Positions 22,446 to 33,475 of a stretch of 64,000 bases of DNA are shown here, piece by piece. Source of the stretch: Elymus sibiricus (Eukaryota; Streptophyta; Magnoliopsida; Poales; Poaceae); assembly GCA_039707655.1 (NCBI GenBank), contig CM077667.1, positions 156,282,642 through 156,346,641 on the forward strand, in the 5' to 3' direction. Each line of letters starts with the position of its first letter. The first letter of the stretch is position 1. Position numbers and translations under genes: made by a program. The notes under the pieces were generated by a model. That model made no database searches, was not told where the DNA came from, and saw nothing but the letters and a program-made list of their open reading frames with translations.

Positions 22446-23258
22446 AAGTTTCCCTGCAAACAAGAATGGCCTCAGGCCCACAACACATTGTATCTAGTCC
22501 AATTTGGACAACAACTTCAAATGGACAGCAAGAATTCCATTTTCAGAAACATATATAAAATATTTTCTACCCTACAAGAACCCTAATTTTTTGTTTTACA
22601 ATCTAATTAACTGAATTTTTTCTTAACCCTAACTTTTTCTGTTTTACTATCTAATCAGCTCTACCAAATAATTAGTCCTACCAAATAATCAGCCCTACAA
22701 GAACCCATATCAACCCTAAATTTTATCTGTTTTACAAGAACCCTAATCAGCCCTACCAAATAATTTCAATCCTACCAAATAAGCAAGCCAGGGAAGGGAT
22801 CGAGAGCATGCTCACCTGAGACGGAGACGGGCGGAGGAGGCATGGGGATGCGAGCATGGCGGCTGGAGGAGAAGGAGAGGCGCAGTGAGGTCGATGTCGA
22901 GGTCACCGCGCGTGGGGCAACAGAGACGCAGCGAGGTCGAGGTCGCAGCGAGGGCAGAGGAGGTGTCGGGAACGAGGTCGCCGCGCGCGGGGCAGCAGAG
23001 GTCGCGCGGGGTCGCCGGCCGGGGCAGCAGAGTGAGAGGGAGAGATCGAGTGGGGGTGGGGATGAGATATGGTTCGAACGGCCGAGCTATAGCTAAGTTA
23101 GCTATAGCGCGTTTCTTAGAAACGCGCTACTGCTAACTATTTTGTTTATTTTTTAAATTATGTAGATATGTTACTGTTTTCCCTTGTTCTTTTTCTTTTT
23201 CCTTTTTGTCTTTATTTTTCCTAATTGCTAATAATAATTTGACCGATATAATTAGTGC

Positions 23259-23261
<3 letters not shown>
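22446..23261. other. CACTA internal spacer
   Basis: The first part (22540-22790) is AT-rich and built of short degenerate repeats around CCCTACCAAATAATCAG and ACAAGAACCCTAA. The part 22800-23090 is GC-rich with repeated GAGGTCG-type words. I do not recognise a gene. Confidence 0.5.

Positions 23262-23298
<37 letters not shown>
23262..23298. repeat. (AT)n microsatellite
   Basis: An uninterrupted alternating AT run of about 37 bases lies between the two CACTA genes. Confidence 0.9.
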
Positions 23299-23299
<1 letters not shown>

Positions 23300-23465
23300 C
23301 ATCCTTTGACCGATAACGGTGTTAAGTACTCATACAAAATAGGTACACACAAACTATGGTCGTTTCTTAATTAGCGTGAGGGCGACGACGCTTGAGACTG
23401 ATCTGCTTCTTTCCTCTTTTGTTCGTTGTCGAATAATTGATCCCCTCGTTGCGACTTTTCCTTTT

Positions 23466-23690
23466 CTAGGGAGTACGATCTTTCTTAGGTAATGTTATCT
23501 TGCTTCTTCTTTTGATGTATTGTTCATCGTCATCATCATATTCCCTCATCGGGTCACCGTACTGGTCGTAGTCTTCCTTGTTGGCGACTCCATCCATTCC
23601 GATGATGCTCCTTTTACCTCTCCTCACGACAACACGGTTGGAATTGAGAGGGTCTTCTATGAATAAGCATTGTGTCACGTGCTTAGCGTG
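23466..23690 (-). pseudogene. CACTA transposase, C-terminal exon (DUF4216-like) beyond the solo LTR
   Basis: On the minus strand the frame resumes directly after the solo LTR with HAKHVTQCLFIEDPLNSNRV and runs to a stop at 23466, ending in a lysine-rich tail (RRSKITLPKKDRTP). The pattern of a conserved FIEDP-type turn followed by a charged acidic stretch is typical of the DUF4216 region at the end of TNP2-type transposases. The other flank of the LTR ends in WVHV at 27671, so the two halves form one interrupted exon. Confidence 0.8.
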
Positions 23691-26600
23691 TGTGGCACCC
23701 CGATAGAGGACCGACGCACGCCAGTCCCAGGATAAGACCTGGCACACGTCAAAGACATGATACAGCAATTCCAGGCACAAAATGGCTTTATTAAATATAA
23801 TGGAGTATTACAATACTGTTGCTTACAACAATATTACATAGCTCCAAGGCTAACTAATGGCAGCAGAGGTCTTGGTTCAGCGGCAATGATATCTCTGGCT
23901 GGGCTCCATAATGCATAGGACTGGCTAGGTTACGATCTAGCACGACGGACCTTCTCCTGCAACTGGCCACGTGCAAGGCCAGGTGAGTACTTTGAATGTA
24001 CTCGCAAGACAACCAAATACATCGCATCCAAACAAGCAGATGACAAAGCAAGACCTATGCTATATAAGAACGTATTCTAAACATGGCATGGAATCAACAA
24101 GATAGCATAGATCAAGCATGACATGGATCAGGCATATCAACTACATAATATAGCCTGGCAATGATCACACTAAGTACTTAAAGTGATTACTGTCACACGA
24201 ATACCAACTTACTCTCTTCTGGGTTCTTCCACAACCCTCGACATACTCATGATCCGACCTGGAACAGATCCAAGTCCAATCCAATTCATGTGGTCATCCG
24301 GCCACTCGTCATATAGCCATCCCTTGGCTAACATATCATAATCCTGACATCATCTGATGTCTACACGAGATGATCTCTTCCATCATTATCATCATTATGA
24401 CAGTTGACCACTAGTGAGGTCTGGACGGGCTGTCCAATACCGTGGACGGGGCTATTCGAATAGATTTTTCACTCTGCAGAGGTTGCGCACTTTACCCACA
24501 CCATGAAGCACCTGGCCTCGTGATCCCACTTGGGTGGACCAGCATTGCTTCAACGAAACCTGTCTGACCCGTGAATCTCTCATCGTACCACCGACATTCA
24601 TCCTCCCCCGGAGGCCTGCCCTGGGTGGCCCCCGTGTCCTCGTGACACCTGCCACCATCGTGGCCACACAAACTAAACTGTCCCAAACGGGGACTCCCGG
24701 GCTAAACAATCAACTGGGCTCACAGGGTTATCACCGCCTACCTGATCAGGGTAGCACGCATGCATAACCCTCCTTCTTTGGAGGTATCTGTGAAAGAGCA
24801 CGCGATCAGACCAAGTCAATGCCGTCCCATACCGGCAAATGTGGTTGCACGGATAAGCCCGGACAGGTGACTCAAGATCAACCAACTACGTTTAGTTTAT
24901 TAGTCCAACTCAACACATCCATCATCGTACCATTTCACCGACAATTATAAGTGCTAGCATAGTAAGATCATAGTACTGATAGTCATGGCGTGAGATCAAC
25001 CACAGCACTAACATGATAATATCATTAACAATATTATTATTAACATAGCAAAATGGAAACAAGTCATGGCATCCGATGAAAAGTAATGCTGGTGTCTAAT
25101 ACCGATATCATCACATGTGTATGCAAATGCAGACTAACAGGTGATACGGACGAACACACAGAGTGCAAGCAAAGTCATCACGCAAGTCCGGAGCCTATGA
25201 TAAGAGGTTGGCTTGCCTGAGGTCGATGGTTATGCCGGAAGGAAGTGCGGTTACCTCGCGGAAGAATTCGCCAGAAAGGGTTCCCTCACAGAGGGACCAG
25301 ATATAGGGCAAGGGCAAAATGGTTATTTCTACTATGTGAACACATTATGAAAATGATTCCATCGGAACGGTCTCGACGAGACGAAGACGTGGGCGTTGGT
25401 TTTACCTCAATCGGGGTTATGGTTGCAAAGTTACGGCCTTTCGTTCGTTAGGCGGGAAAGGAGGCGAAAATCTGTCCACTTTAGCCCTTAACAGACGAAC
25501 GTTCACAAAATAAGAGCTTCGGCCGGCGGCTGAGAATTTGGAAGCGCACTTTGATAAATACGCTTTCGGTAAACCGAAAGCGTACTTTAGTGAATACGCC
25601 TCCACTTATTCAACCGGGCCCGGGCCATAAGTCACCGACAGGTGGGCCACCACCTTATCTTCTCGTTCCTCCCGGTCGCTCATCCCCTTTCTCCCGATGC
25701 GTGACAGAGGAGGCGCCATGGCCGTTCAGGCCACGCTCAACGCCGGCGTTCCCCCACTCGGCTGCTCTTGCTGGCGAGCTGGACGGGTTCACGGCGCCGT
25801 CCCGCACCCAATGGTGGTCGCCAGGGAGCTCGGGGTTGCCTGGAGCTCTGGCGCCACTGAGAGGCCGCGGCGGCCGGAAGCTGCAGAGGAGCCACGCCGG
25901 CCAAGCTTCTCCAGCGGAATGCGGGGGCGGCGGCGACTCCACGGATCAAGAGGAGACCGTGGCGTGGACAGGAGGGAGAGGGATGGCCGGGCGCCGGCGG
26001 GTCGAGGGAGATTGGCGGCGGCCGGATCGGCCATTGGAGCTGCAAGAGCTCGAGGGGAGGGCTAGGGCTCGATTGGAGGAGGGGGCTGGGATGCTGGCTA
26101 GTGGGAGAGCTCGGGGCACGCTTAAATAGGTTTCGGAGGAGGGTTCTAGGCAACACTCGCCGGCGACCGGAGCTTCGAGACGGCGGCAGAGGCTTCGAGA
26201 TGGCGGCAGAGGCGGCCATGGCTAGAGGACAAGGGGGAGAGAGCTCCAGAGGGTGCGCGCACGCGATGGGGAGCTCTACGACGCTCCCGGACAAGCTGGA
26301 GCTCGCTGGAAAGGAGCTCCCAAAGGATCCAACACACAGAGCACGGTTTTGGCGTGCTCTGCACGTGGTCACCGCGTGGCCACGGCATTGACACGCCCTA
26401 TATGAAACCAAACCATGTCTTGGGGCTTCTCCACACTTCCCTGATTTGACCTATGCAGCTGGATAGCATGAGGGAACACTGGTGTGACTACACCTTGGTC
26501 AACAAGCAGCCAACAGCAACCTGTTTGTGCTGTGGTGTGGCCACCACAGTGCTCCTCTTGGCTTGGTCTTGGGCAGGGGTCAATCATCTACTAAGGTCAT

Positions 26601-27670
26601 CATCTTGGCAAAGTTTCAGCACCAATGAATGAATCTAGATGATACTTCCTTTGCAAAGTGCTAAACTGGACAGAAATAGAAATGATGGAGCTGAGGATGA
26701 ATGACTAAATGAAAATGGCCCAAATTTGGAGGAGGCCAATAATTTAGGCATATGGAGTCACTGTAAAAGTTTCATACCATTTGCAAAAGCAAAAATGGTA
26801 CTTCCTTCACAGTGCTCCAATCTGGACAGAAACTTGGCAAATTTGCTGACGAAGATTGGCTAGATGGAATGGGCTGATTTTTCGTGTCCAAGGGTAATAT
26901 CTCATAATGAATCACCCTGCAAAATTTCATCCCAAGGACATCAAGGAATCAGGCACTTCCTTTGCAAACAAGAAATCTGGAAAGAATTTGCAAAGGGGTG
27001 TTGTGCTCAAATTTTGAAATGTGGAACTTGATATTTTGATGGAAATGGTGAATATATGGATATGAGAAGCTCCACAAATTATTTGAGATTTTTCCTAGCT
27101 ACCAAAATGGTAGTTCCTTTGGAAAGGCCCCAAATTGAAATATTGGCTTTAAATAGGAAAATGCCATTTCCCTTATTTAATTATGGCCATTATTTTTATG
27201 AGAGCTCAATATGATCACAAAGAATATCTCCACAAGTTTTCATGACCTCTGGAGATGGATAGATATTTTCTTGGATTTAATTCCTCAGAAAGGCAGAAAA
27301 AGGAATTAATTTTGGATGAGAAATATTGCATATGACTTAGCAATATTTTTGCACATCTAGGGTTTATGAGAGAATAAGGATCTCTGGAAATTTTGGGAGG
27401 ATTAACAGAGCAAGGAAAATGTTAGCTCCTTTGTAAACACAAAGGCAGGATTTCCAGTTCCAATATTTTGGAACTAGGGTTTGAATGAGATTCGGGGTTT
27501 ACTGACGGATGGTTGGCTGGCCCAAGAGCATGGGAAAGGCACTGAGAGGTTGAGGATTGGCTGGATTCACCTGGTCATTCACCAGATTCCAGAGGAAAAA
27601 AATTTGGGAGAGAAAAGCTAGGAAGGAATAACAGCACAAAAATCGATAACCCGATTTTTGGGGTGTTACA
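23691..27670 (-). repeat. Solo LTR G of a long-LTR Gypsy element, inside the CACTA transposase
   Basis: The LTR is 3,980 bp and bounded by TGTGGCACCCC and TTGGGGTGTTACA, the same ends as the 3.4-kb LTRs of element F. No gag or pol is present. The flanking bases are GCGTG and ACGTG, a 5-bp target duplication with one change, and the interrupted transposase frame rejoins across it. The segment 24411-24870 is roughly 90% identical by eye to 51287-51740 of element F. A TATA-like CCTATTTAAG lies on the minus strand at about 26130-26121, at the equivalent place to that in F. Unequal recombination between two LTRs is the usual origin. Confidence 0.88.
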
Positions 27671-30600
27671 ACGTGTACCCATGGCTCATTTTTGGCGGTG
27701 GCACTCACGGTATTTGCATCGGGTATACACATGGTAGTGAAATGTTGGCTTTCTCTTTGTACGTTTTTAGCCCATCTGACACGGAACATCATCGCGCTAT
27801 GCAATCCAGAGTATTCAAACTCCCAGATCTCTTCAACCCTTCCATAGTATCTTTCAGTTGCATCACCGGTCATGGCTTCCATTGTCACCCCTGAGTTCTG
27901 GTATTCACTGTTCATATCTTTGGCCACCGTGTAGAATGTGTATCCGTTGATATCGTATGCCTGATAGGTCGCGAGGTTGACCGCCGGGCCATGTGCTAAG
28001 GCGTATATCAACTTTCCGTCTGGACAGCCCTCTTCCGGGGGATTAGCCACAACTCGCTCTTTCAACCAACGCAAGAAAGTGGAGTTGTGCTCTCTAATAA
28101 CTTCAGTGTCTGTCCTGTGCAGTCCATAGTCATGGTACTTCTCTGCGATGGCCTCTTTGTGCAGTGCCACGAAAGGATCTACCACGTTTAGGTGTTGTAG
28201 CACTACTAAGTTAGCTATGTCAAAGTCGTCCTGTCGGCCCAAGCGGTACACATTCAATTCCCTCCGGCCGTTGATGTGACCTTCTCCTTTCAGCCTTCCA
28301 CAGTGCTTGTTGATGGGCAAACCAACAACAGGTTCTCCGACGCCTAGATAATTCTCGCTGAAGGAGATGCACTCTTGGGTCAGATAGCCCTGCGCGATGC
28401 TTCCATCCGGACGGGACATGTTATGAAGGAATCCTTTGATGACCCCATTCATCCTCTCGAATGGCATCATGCTGTGTAGGAATGTCGGCCCTAGGTGTAT
28501 GATGTCGTCCACGATGTGGACACACAGATGCACCATGACGTCGAAGAACGCAAGCGCAAAGTACATCTCTAGCTCATTTAGTATGACAACGATCTCTTGC
28601 TGTAGCCTTTTCAGTTGCTTCACACTGATCGACTTTCGAGAGATACTGTCAAAAAAGTGGCATAGATCAATAAGTGTATCACGGACGTGTGTGCCCAAAA
28701 TCCCTCGAAGTGCAACCGGGAGTAACTGCGTCGTCATCACGTGACAGTCGTGAGACTTCATCCTGCTGAACCTTTTTTTCTTGGTGTCAAGATATCTTCT
28801 TATCTTCCCACAGTATCCGGAACTAACTTTGATTCCACCAAGGCACTTGAAGAATTGATCGACCTCCTTCGAATCTAAGGTGAAGCAAGAGGGGGGGGCA
28901 ATATTCTTCTCCCTTCTTTTTTTTCTTTTTTGCCCCTATCTTCCGTCTCCGTCTCTTCTGATGACTTTTTACTGGGCATGTGGAGATCTTTCCTGATATC
29001 GAAAACTTCCAAGTCTTTTCTTGCCTTCGGCCCATCTTTGGTCTTCTCCGGCATGTTCATCAATGTTCCAAGCAAACTCTTGAGGATATTCTTCGTCATA
29101 TGCATTTGATCAAGGCTATGAGGCGTGTCTAGTTTGGGTCAGTACTCCAAGTCCTAGAATACAGACCTCGTTTTCCAGACCTTCAGCAGTGGCTCCGGCC
29201 CCTTCATATTCGTCTTTCCTGGCAAGGGGCACTATTCCCAGTTCTTCAACAACTCATCAATTTCGATGCCGCTCCGCTTACGTGGAGGTCCTCGATGCTC
29301 GACCTTACCATTGAATAGATCTCCACGCTTTCTCCACGGGTCATCCTTCTAGAGCCATCTTTGATGCCCCATGTACATGATTTTTGAAGAACCGCCATCT
29401 TTTGATAGCTACTGAGACGTTGTATCATCCATGCACCTGGTGCATCCGCAATATACGTGGTACACCTGTCCTGCGAGATATCCGTAACCGAGATAGTCAT
29501 GCACCGTCGTGATCAACGCAGCTCTCATGTCGAAATACTCTCCTGTGTTGGCATCCCATGTCTTGGCCGGCATTTTCCATAATGTTTCTAGCTCCTCTTT
29601 CAGTAACCCGAGATACAGATTAATATTATTTCCCAGTTGTCTTGGCCCTTGAATAAGCATAGTCATGTGTATGTATTTTGCCTTCATGCACTTCCAAGGG
29701 GGCAGGTTGTACATCCATACAAACACGGGCCATGTGCTATGGTTAGTGTTCTGCTTGCCAAACGGATTCATCCCATCAGTACTAGCGCCAAGCACGATGT
29801 TCCTTGGATCATCTGCGAAATATTTATATTCAGCGTTTAATGCTCTCCACTAACTACCATCTGCGATGTGTCTCAACTTCGGATTATCTCCATCGTCTAG
29901 CTTCACCCTATCCGTGTGCCATCGCTTGAGCTTTGCTTCCTTAGGATCTACGAAATACCGCTACAGACGGGGAGTGATGGGAAATTACCACATGACTTTC
30001 TGTGGATTTTTCTTTCTAGCCTTCTTATATCATGAAGCATTGCACTTTGGGCAAATGGTCTTTTCTGCGTGCTCGTTCCGATATATGATGCAATCGTTGA
30101 TGCATGCGTGGTACCTAATGTGCGGCAGATCAAGAGGGCACACAATTTTTTTGGCCTCCTCGACACTAGTGGGACACAGGCTTCCCTCGGGAAGAACTTT
30201 CTTTAGATACTTCAAAAGTTCATCCAGGCTTGCGTCTGTCGATTTGTTTTTTGCCTTCGTCTTGAGCAGTTCTAGTGTGAAATTCAAACGGGTCACCTCG
30301 GGATCGCAACCATCATACAATGGAGTCTTCGAGTCTAGCTCCAGTTGCGCCAACTTGGCCTCCTCTCTAGAAGCAGCTCTATCGCTAGTCGTCCTCTTGT
30401 GAAGCAGTTCTCAAACATCTGGGCCCCCCATGGCTGAAGTTAGTAGGGACGAAGACTGCGGTGTGTCCGCGTCTTCTCCGCCAGGCCCGACCTCTTCTGC
30501 GCCATGTACGGAGCCATTTCTGACGCCCTCTTCTTCGGGCCCGTTTTCGATCATCTCTTTGTCTCGACCCATGTCGTTATTGCTTGCCCCGTCAACGTCC

Positions 30601-30815
30601 TCATCATCATTGTCTTCACCTATCCATCGAGTATGGCCATCCATGAAACCATGCATGAGCAGGTGCGCCTTGAATTTGCCAGCCTTAAAGGGGTCGAGCC
30701 ATACTGTTCCTTTGCATTTATGACACGGACATAAAACCTCCTTCCATTTTTTTTCATACATGTCGTCCACTGCGGATTGCCAGTATATTTCCACCTTCCT
30801 TCCATGGACCGTCAT
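27671..30815 (-). pseudogene. CACTA transposase (TNP2-type), N-terminal and central parts
   Basis: The start at 30815 (MTVHGRKVEIYWQSAVDDMY) opens a transposase-associated domain with CPCHKCKG and HLLMHGFMDGHTRWI. The Transposase_21 (TNP2) core follows at about 30120-29410, with RYHACINDCIIYR, CPKCNAS, WPVFVWMYNLPPW and YHVYCGCTRCMDDT. A DUF4218 region at 28761-28250 holds CHFFDSISRKSISVKQLKRL and LGPTFLHSMMPFERMNGVIK, then the start of DUF4216 (MFRVRWAKN) reaches the solo LTR at 27671. The codons from 30815 to about 28876 are in one frame but with stops at about 30411, 30030, 29408 and others. The frame changes before 28761. The stop in CNAS-stop-YKKARK is TGA, fitting a CGA-to-TGA change. 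It would act at the TIRs but is inactive. Confidence 0.85.
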
Positions 30816-30881
30816 GATTGCCTGCGCGATGCCAAATAATTATAACCACTTACATGCATGCAACAAATTCATACAAAAATT

Positions 30882-30978
30882 TGACATGACCTTCCCTAAA
30901 CATAGGACATGTCGAGTTTGCCCGAAATTCGCCGAAACGGAGATGAATCAACATTTCGGCAAAACATAGGCAACTCAT
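30882..30978 (-). promoter_or_regulatory. Upstream block of the CACTA transposase, shared with the second gene
   Basis: This block lies about 70-165 bp upstream of the transposase start at 30815. It matches 22350-22440 (for example AATCAACATTTCGGCAAAAC and CATAGGCAACTCA). Two genes of one transposon having the same upstream block suggests a shared promoter or transposase-responsive site. Confidence 0.55.
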
Positions 30979-31278
30979 GTCACGCACATTTCAACAAATA
31001 CATAATATAGGCAACTCACACATGCCACACACACAATCACATAGCTCGGTCCTATCGCGCGTGCGTGCACAAACACATACACATATTTCCATTATTGCAT
31101 GTTATCTCTTCTTTTTCCTCATCTATGTCGATAGAGATCAAGCCCACCGGTACGAAGATATATATTCAAGTCTCTTTCTTAATTAGCTAGTAGATCTAGA
31201 TAGTGAGGTAACTAGGAAGAGAGAGAACAAGCTAGCTAGTGGAGGGCTAAAATATTAAAGAGAGTGGTTAGGTAATTA

Positions 31279-31425
31279 ATTAATGGAGGTGATGGTGGAG
31301 GGCAAAGAAAGAGAGAGGGGGTGGAGGGCATTAATGGAGGTGGTGGTGGAGGGCAAAGAATGAGAGAGGGGGAGGGCATTAATGGAAGTGATGGAGGGGC
31401 AAAGAAGAGAGAGAGAGGGAGGAGG
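31279..31425. repeat. Three-copy minisatellite, about 50-bp unit
   Basis: Copies begin at about 31279, 31330 and 31378 with ATTAATGGAGGTGATGG and continue GGAGGGCAAAGAA plus GA-rich sequence. The purine-rich stretch continues to about 31465. Confidence 0.8.
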
Positions 31426-31486
31426 GGAAGAATTGGGGGGAGAAGAAGAGGAGGTGGGGAAAAGGTGGCAGATATTTAGTGGCTAG

Positions 31487-31983
31487 CGACCATAGCAGTA
31501 GCGTTGGTGGGATAAGCGCGCTACTAGTAGCTAAACTAGCACTAGCGTCGTTTCTTCCAGCGCGCTGCTGTTAACTGGGGCCCACTAGCATAACCATTGG
31601 AAATTAGCAGTAGCGCCCTTTTAACGAAGGGCGCTACTGCTATCTCGACTAGCAGTAGCACTTTTGGAAGACACGCGCTGCTGATATAAGGGTCCCACAG
31701 GCTTACTCGTAGAAACTTAACTGTAGCGCTCCCTGGAGTAAATGCGCTACAGATATTGTCTTAGTTGTAGCGCTTGTTTTCGGGCCATCGCTGCTAATTT
31801 ATGCCGACCCTGGGGCACCCTTTGGCCCACTTAGCACTAGCATTTGTTAACTAACACGATGCTACTGCTAAATTCTACCAGTAGCACCCTATTTCGTGCG
31901 CGCTACTAGTAATTAGTAGTAGCGCGTGCTCCATAACTGGCGCTATTAGTAACATTCTACCTATAAGCTTTTCCCTAGTAGTG
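31487..31983. repeat. Right subterminal and terminal repeats of the CACTA element
   Basis: Copies of GCAGTAGCGC-like and GCGCTACTGCTA-like words recur throughout, closing with the 17-bp terminal repeat at 31967-31983. The ATT target duplication follows. Confidence 0.85.
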
Positions 31984-31986
31984 ATT

Positions 31987-32681
31987 ATAGACTCCAGTAC
32001 GGTGTCGACCGCATGACGCTCCATCAAAACTGAAGCAGTGGGCGACGCAGCGGCGGGTGTGCCGCCGCAACTGTCCCCGGCGCGAGCACCACGCCGAACG
32101 CTCTCCCATCCGAGACTCCTCCGGCCAGCTCTCAGCCCAAGGTCATCGATCTGGAGCGGGAGCTGAGCATGGGCACAAGGAGAAGACCTTGCGATGGCAA
32201 GCACGCTCGCCAGACCCTTCCCAATAACCATCTGGAAGGAAGGAGCAGCTCGAAGATGAACCAGAAGAGGAGGACAAGCATTGTGGGCTTGGGAATAAGG
32301 AGGAGATGGAGATGGATGAGCATCGCCACCGTGACCCCTAATTTATAGGGAGGGCACGGGGGCTTGCTCTCCCCCACTCCAGAGCGGCCGCCCATCTCCA
32401 CCAATGCCACTCCCCACGACTCACGGGCGAACAGGTAACCGCACCATTGCTCCAATCCATGGCGTTGCAGTTTCTGCCATGACCAGGCCTTTAAGTCAAG
32501 AGTGCCCACCGTAAGCTCCCCGCTATGCATGCGGCGCGCGTGGCGGAAACGGCCTGAGGTAGTGGGTCAGTGCTGACTAGTAAATTGGTAGTTACTCCCT
32601 CACATTGCGCACCTATGCATAAATTTTGGGCCTGACCCAACAGCACCGGGCAAGCGCGTGTGGGCCAGACCCGGGGGCTCC
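31987..32681 (+). other. 3' region of element B next to its LTR, with polypurine tract
   Basis: This is the continuation of element B after the CACTA insertion. The sequence is GC-rich and has open but unrecognised frames. It ends in the purine-rich GACCCGGGGGCTCC (32668-32681), which abuts the LTR start and supports the + orientation. Confidence 0.6.
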
Positions 32682-33475
32682 TGTCGGTGCACTGGGACAG
32701 GGGTATCCAGTGCCCCTGACTTATGCATAGGTAGTAGTAGCAAAACCCATTAACACAAGCCACCACACCACCAAGCAAACATTCAAGACCTAGACCCCGG
32801 CAGCAACGACCTACAGAAGGCCAAGCAACGCCGGCAAGACCAACGCAACAGCCCAGGAGGGGCCCAAGGCGCGCCAACTACGTCCCCGGAGCCTGCCGGG
32901 GACCGAGGCGCACACATCTTCAGGAAGACCCGGCAAGCCATCCCCCGGCAGGTGCGAGCCGATCAGCCACCGCTCCACCGCATCACAACACCAGTCACTT
33001 GTTGATGCGGTGTCGAGGCCTTAGGTGGCTAAGTGGCTCCCGCTAAGCACGTGTCAACGCACCAGAAGACAGATTATGCCTAGTTGAAACCCGTCCAGAA
33101 GCGTGTCAATACAGTAAGCAACAGCCAGGCAAGCGGTGGCAAGAGCTTGCCGAGGATGCATCCCCGAGCGCCACCTAGACTAGCAATCATGGTATTTTGT
33201 CCTAAATGCCAGAGTTAGGTATGATAGCTCTGTTAGCTATCTAATCGCTAGATAAAGACTATTTTGCCACTATGGTTGCCCCTTGCACCATAAAAGGAGG
33301 CCCAAGGTGACCTAGCTCAAGATTCGGACCTTTGGACACTTGTACTCACGTAGCAGCTCTCCCCGACAGCAACCCTTGCCGGGATTGAGCACTGCGTGTT
33401 CTTCGTGTTCCTTGATCAATCAACCAAAAGCAGGAGTAGGGTTTTACGCTTCACAGCGGCCCGAACCTGGGTAAA
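32682..33475 (+). repeat. 3' LTR of element B, truncated at its right end
   Basis: It starts TGTCGGTGCACTGGG and contains a TATA-like CATAAAAGG at 33289-33297. At 33430-33475 it matches the LTR of element A (GGAGTAGGGTTTTACGC to CCCGAACCTGGGTAAA). In A the LTR continues another 150 bp to CCGACA. Here it switches at about 33476 to gag sequence of element D, so the end is deleted. Confidence 0.75.

Larger units (their letters stand above)
17476..31983 (-). mobile_element. CACTA DNA transposon, structurally complete, interrupted by a solo LTR
   Basis: The element spans 14,508 bp with perfect 17-bp terminal inverted repeats (CACTACTAGGGAAAAGC at 17476-17492 and its complement at 31967-31983). 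A 3-bp target duplication, ATT, lies at 17473-17475 and 31984-31986. Both subterminal regions are crowded with copies of an AGCAGTAGCGC-type motif in both orientations, as expected for CACTA transposase binding. Two minus-strand genes are present: a TNP2-type transposase (30815 down to 23466) and a Transposase_24 plus Ulp1-like gene (22165 down to 18463). A solo LTR (23691-27670) splits the transposase. Both genes carry stops, so the element is not autonomous now. Confidence 0.95.
4652..33475 (+). mobile_element. Gypsy LTR retrotransposon B, host of three insertions
   Basis: B is older than its insertions and is present as separated pieces: integrase fragment 4652-5610, 3' tail 5611-5696, continuation 16098-17475 and 31987-32681, polypurine tract 32668-32681, and 3' LTR from 32682. 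The pieces are joined by reasoning from exact target duplications: CCAGG flanks the insert at 5697-16092 and ATT flanks the insert at 17476-31983. The integrase, the polypurine tract and the LTR all point in the + direction. The LTR loses its 3' end at about 33475, where it meets element D. The 5' half of B is outside the window. Confidence 0.75.

Noticed and set aside
22842..23136. Arg/Glu-rich plus-strand frames in the CACTA element
   Set aside because: They derive from short GAGGTCG-like repeats, overlap in two frames, and are opposite to both element genes.
23262..23298. Possible TATA or origin-like AT run
   Set aside because: It is a simple (AT)n microsatellite with no associated gene start.
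25551..26411. GC-rich block with several long overlapping frames on both strands
   Set aside because: It lies inside solo LTR G, has open frames in several registers on both strands, and shows no protein motif. High GC content explains the lack of stops.
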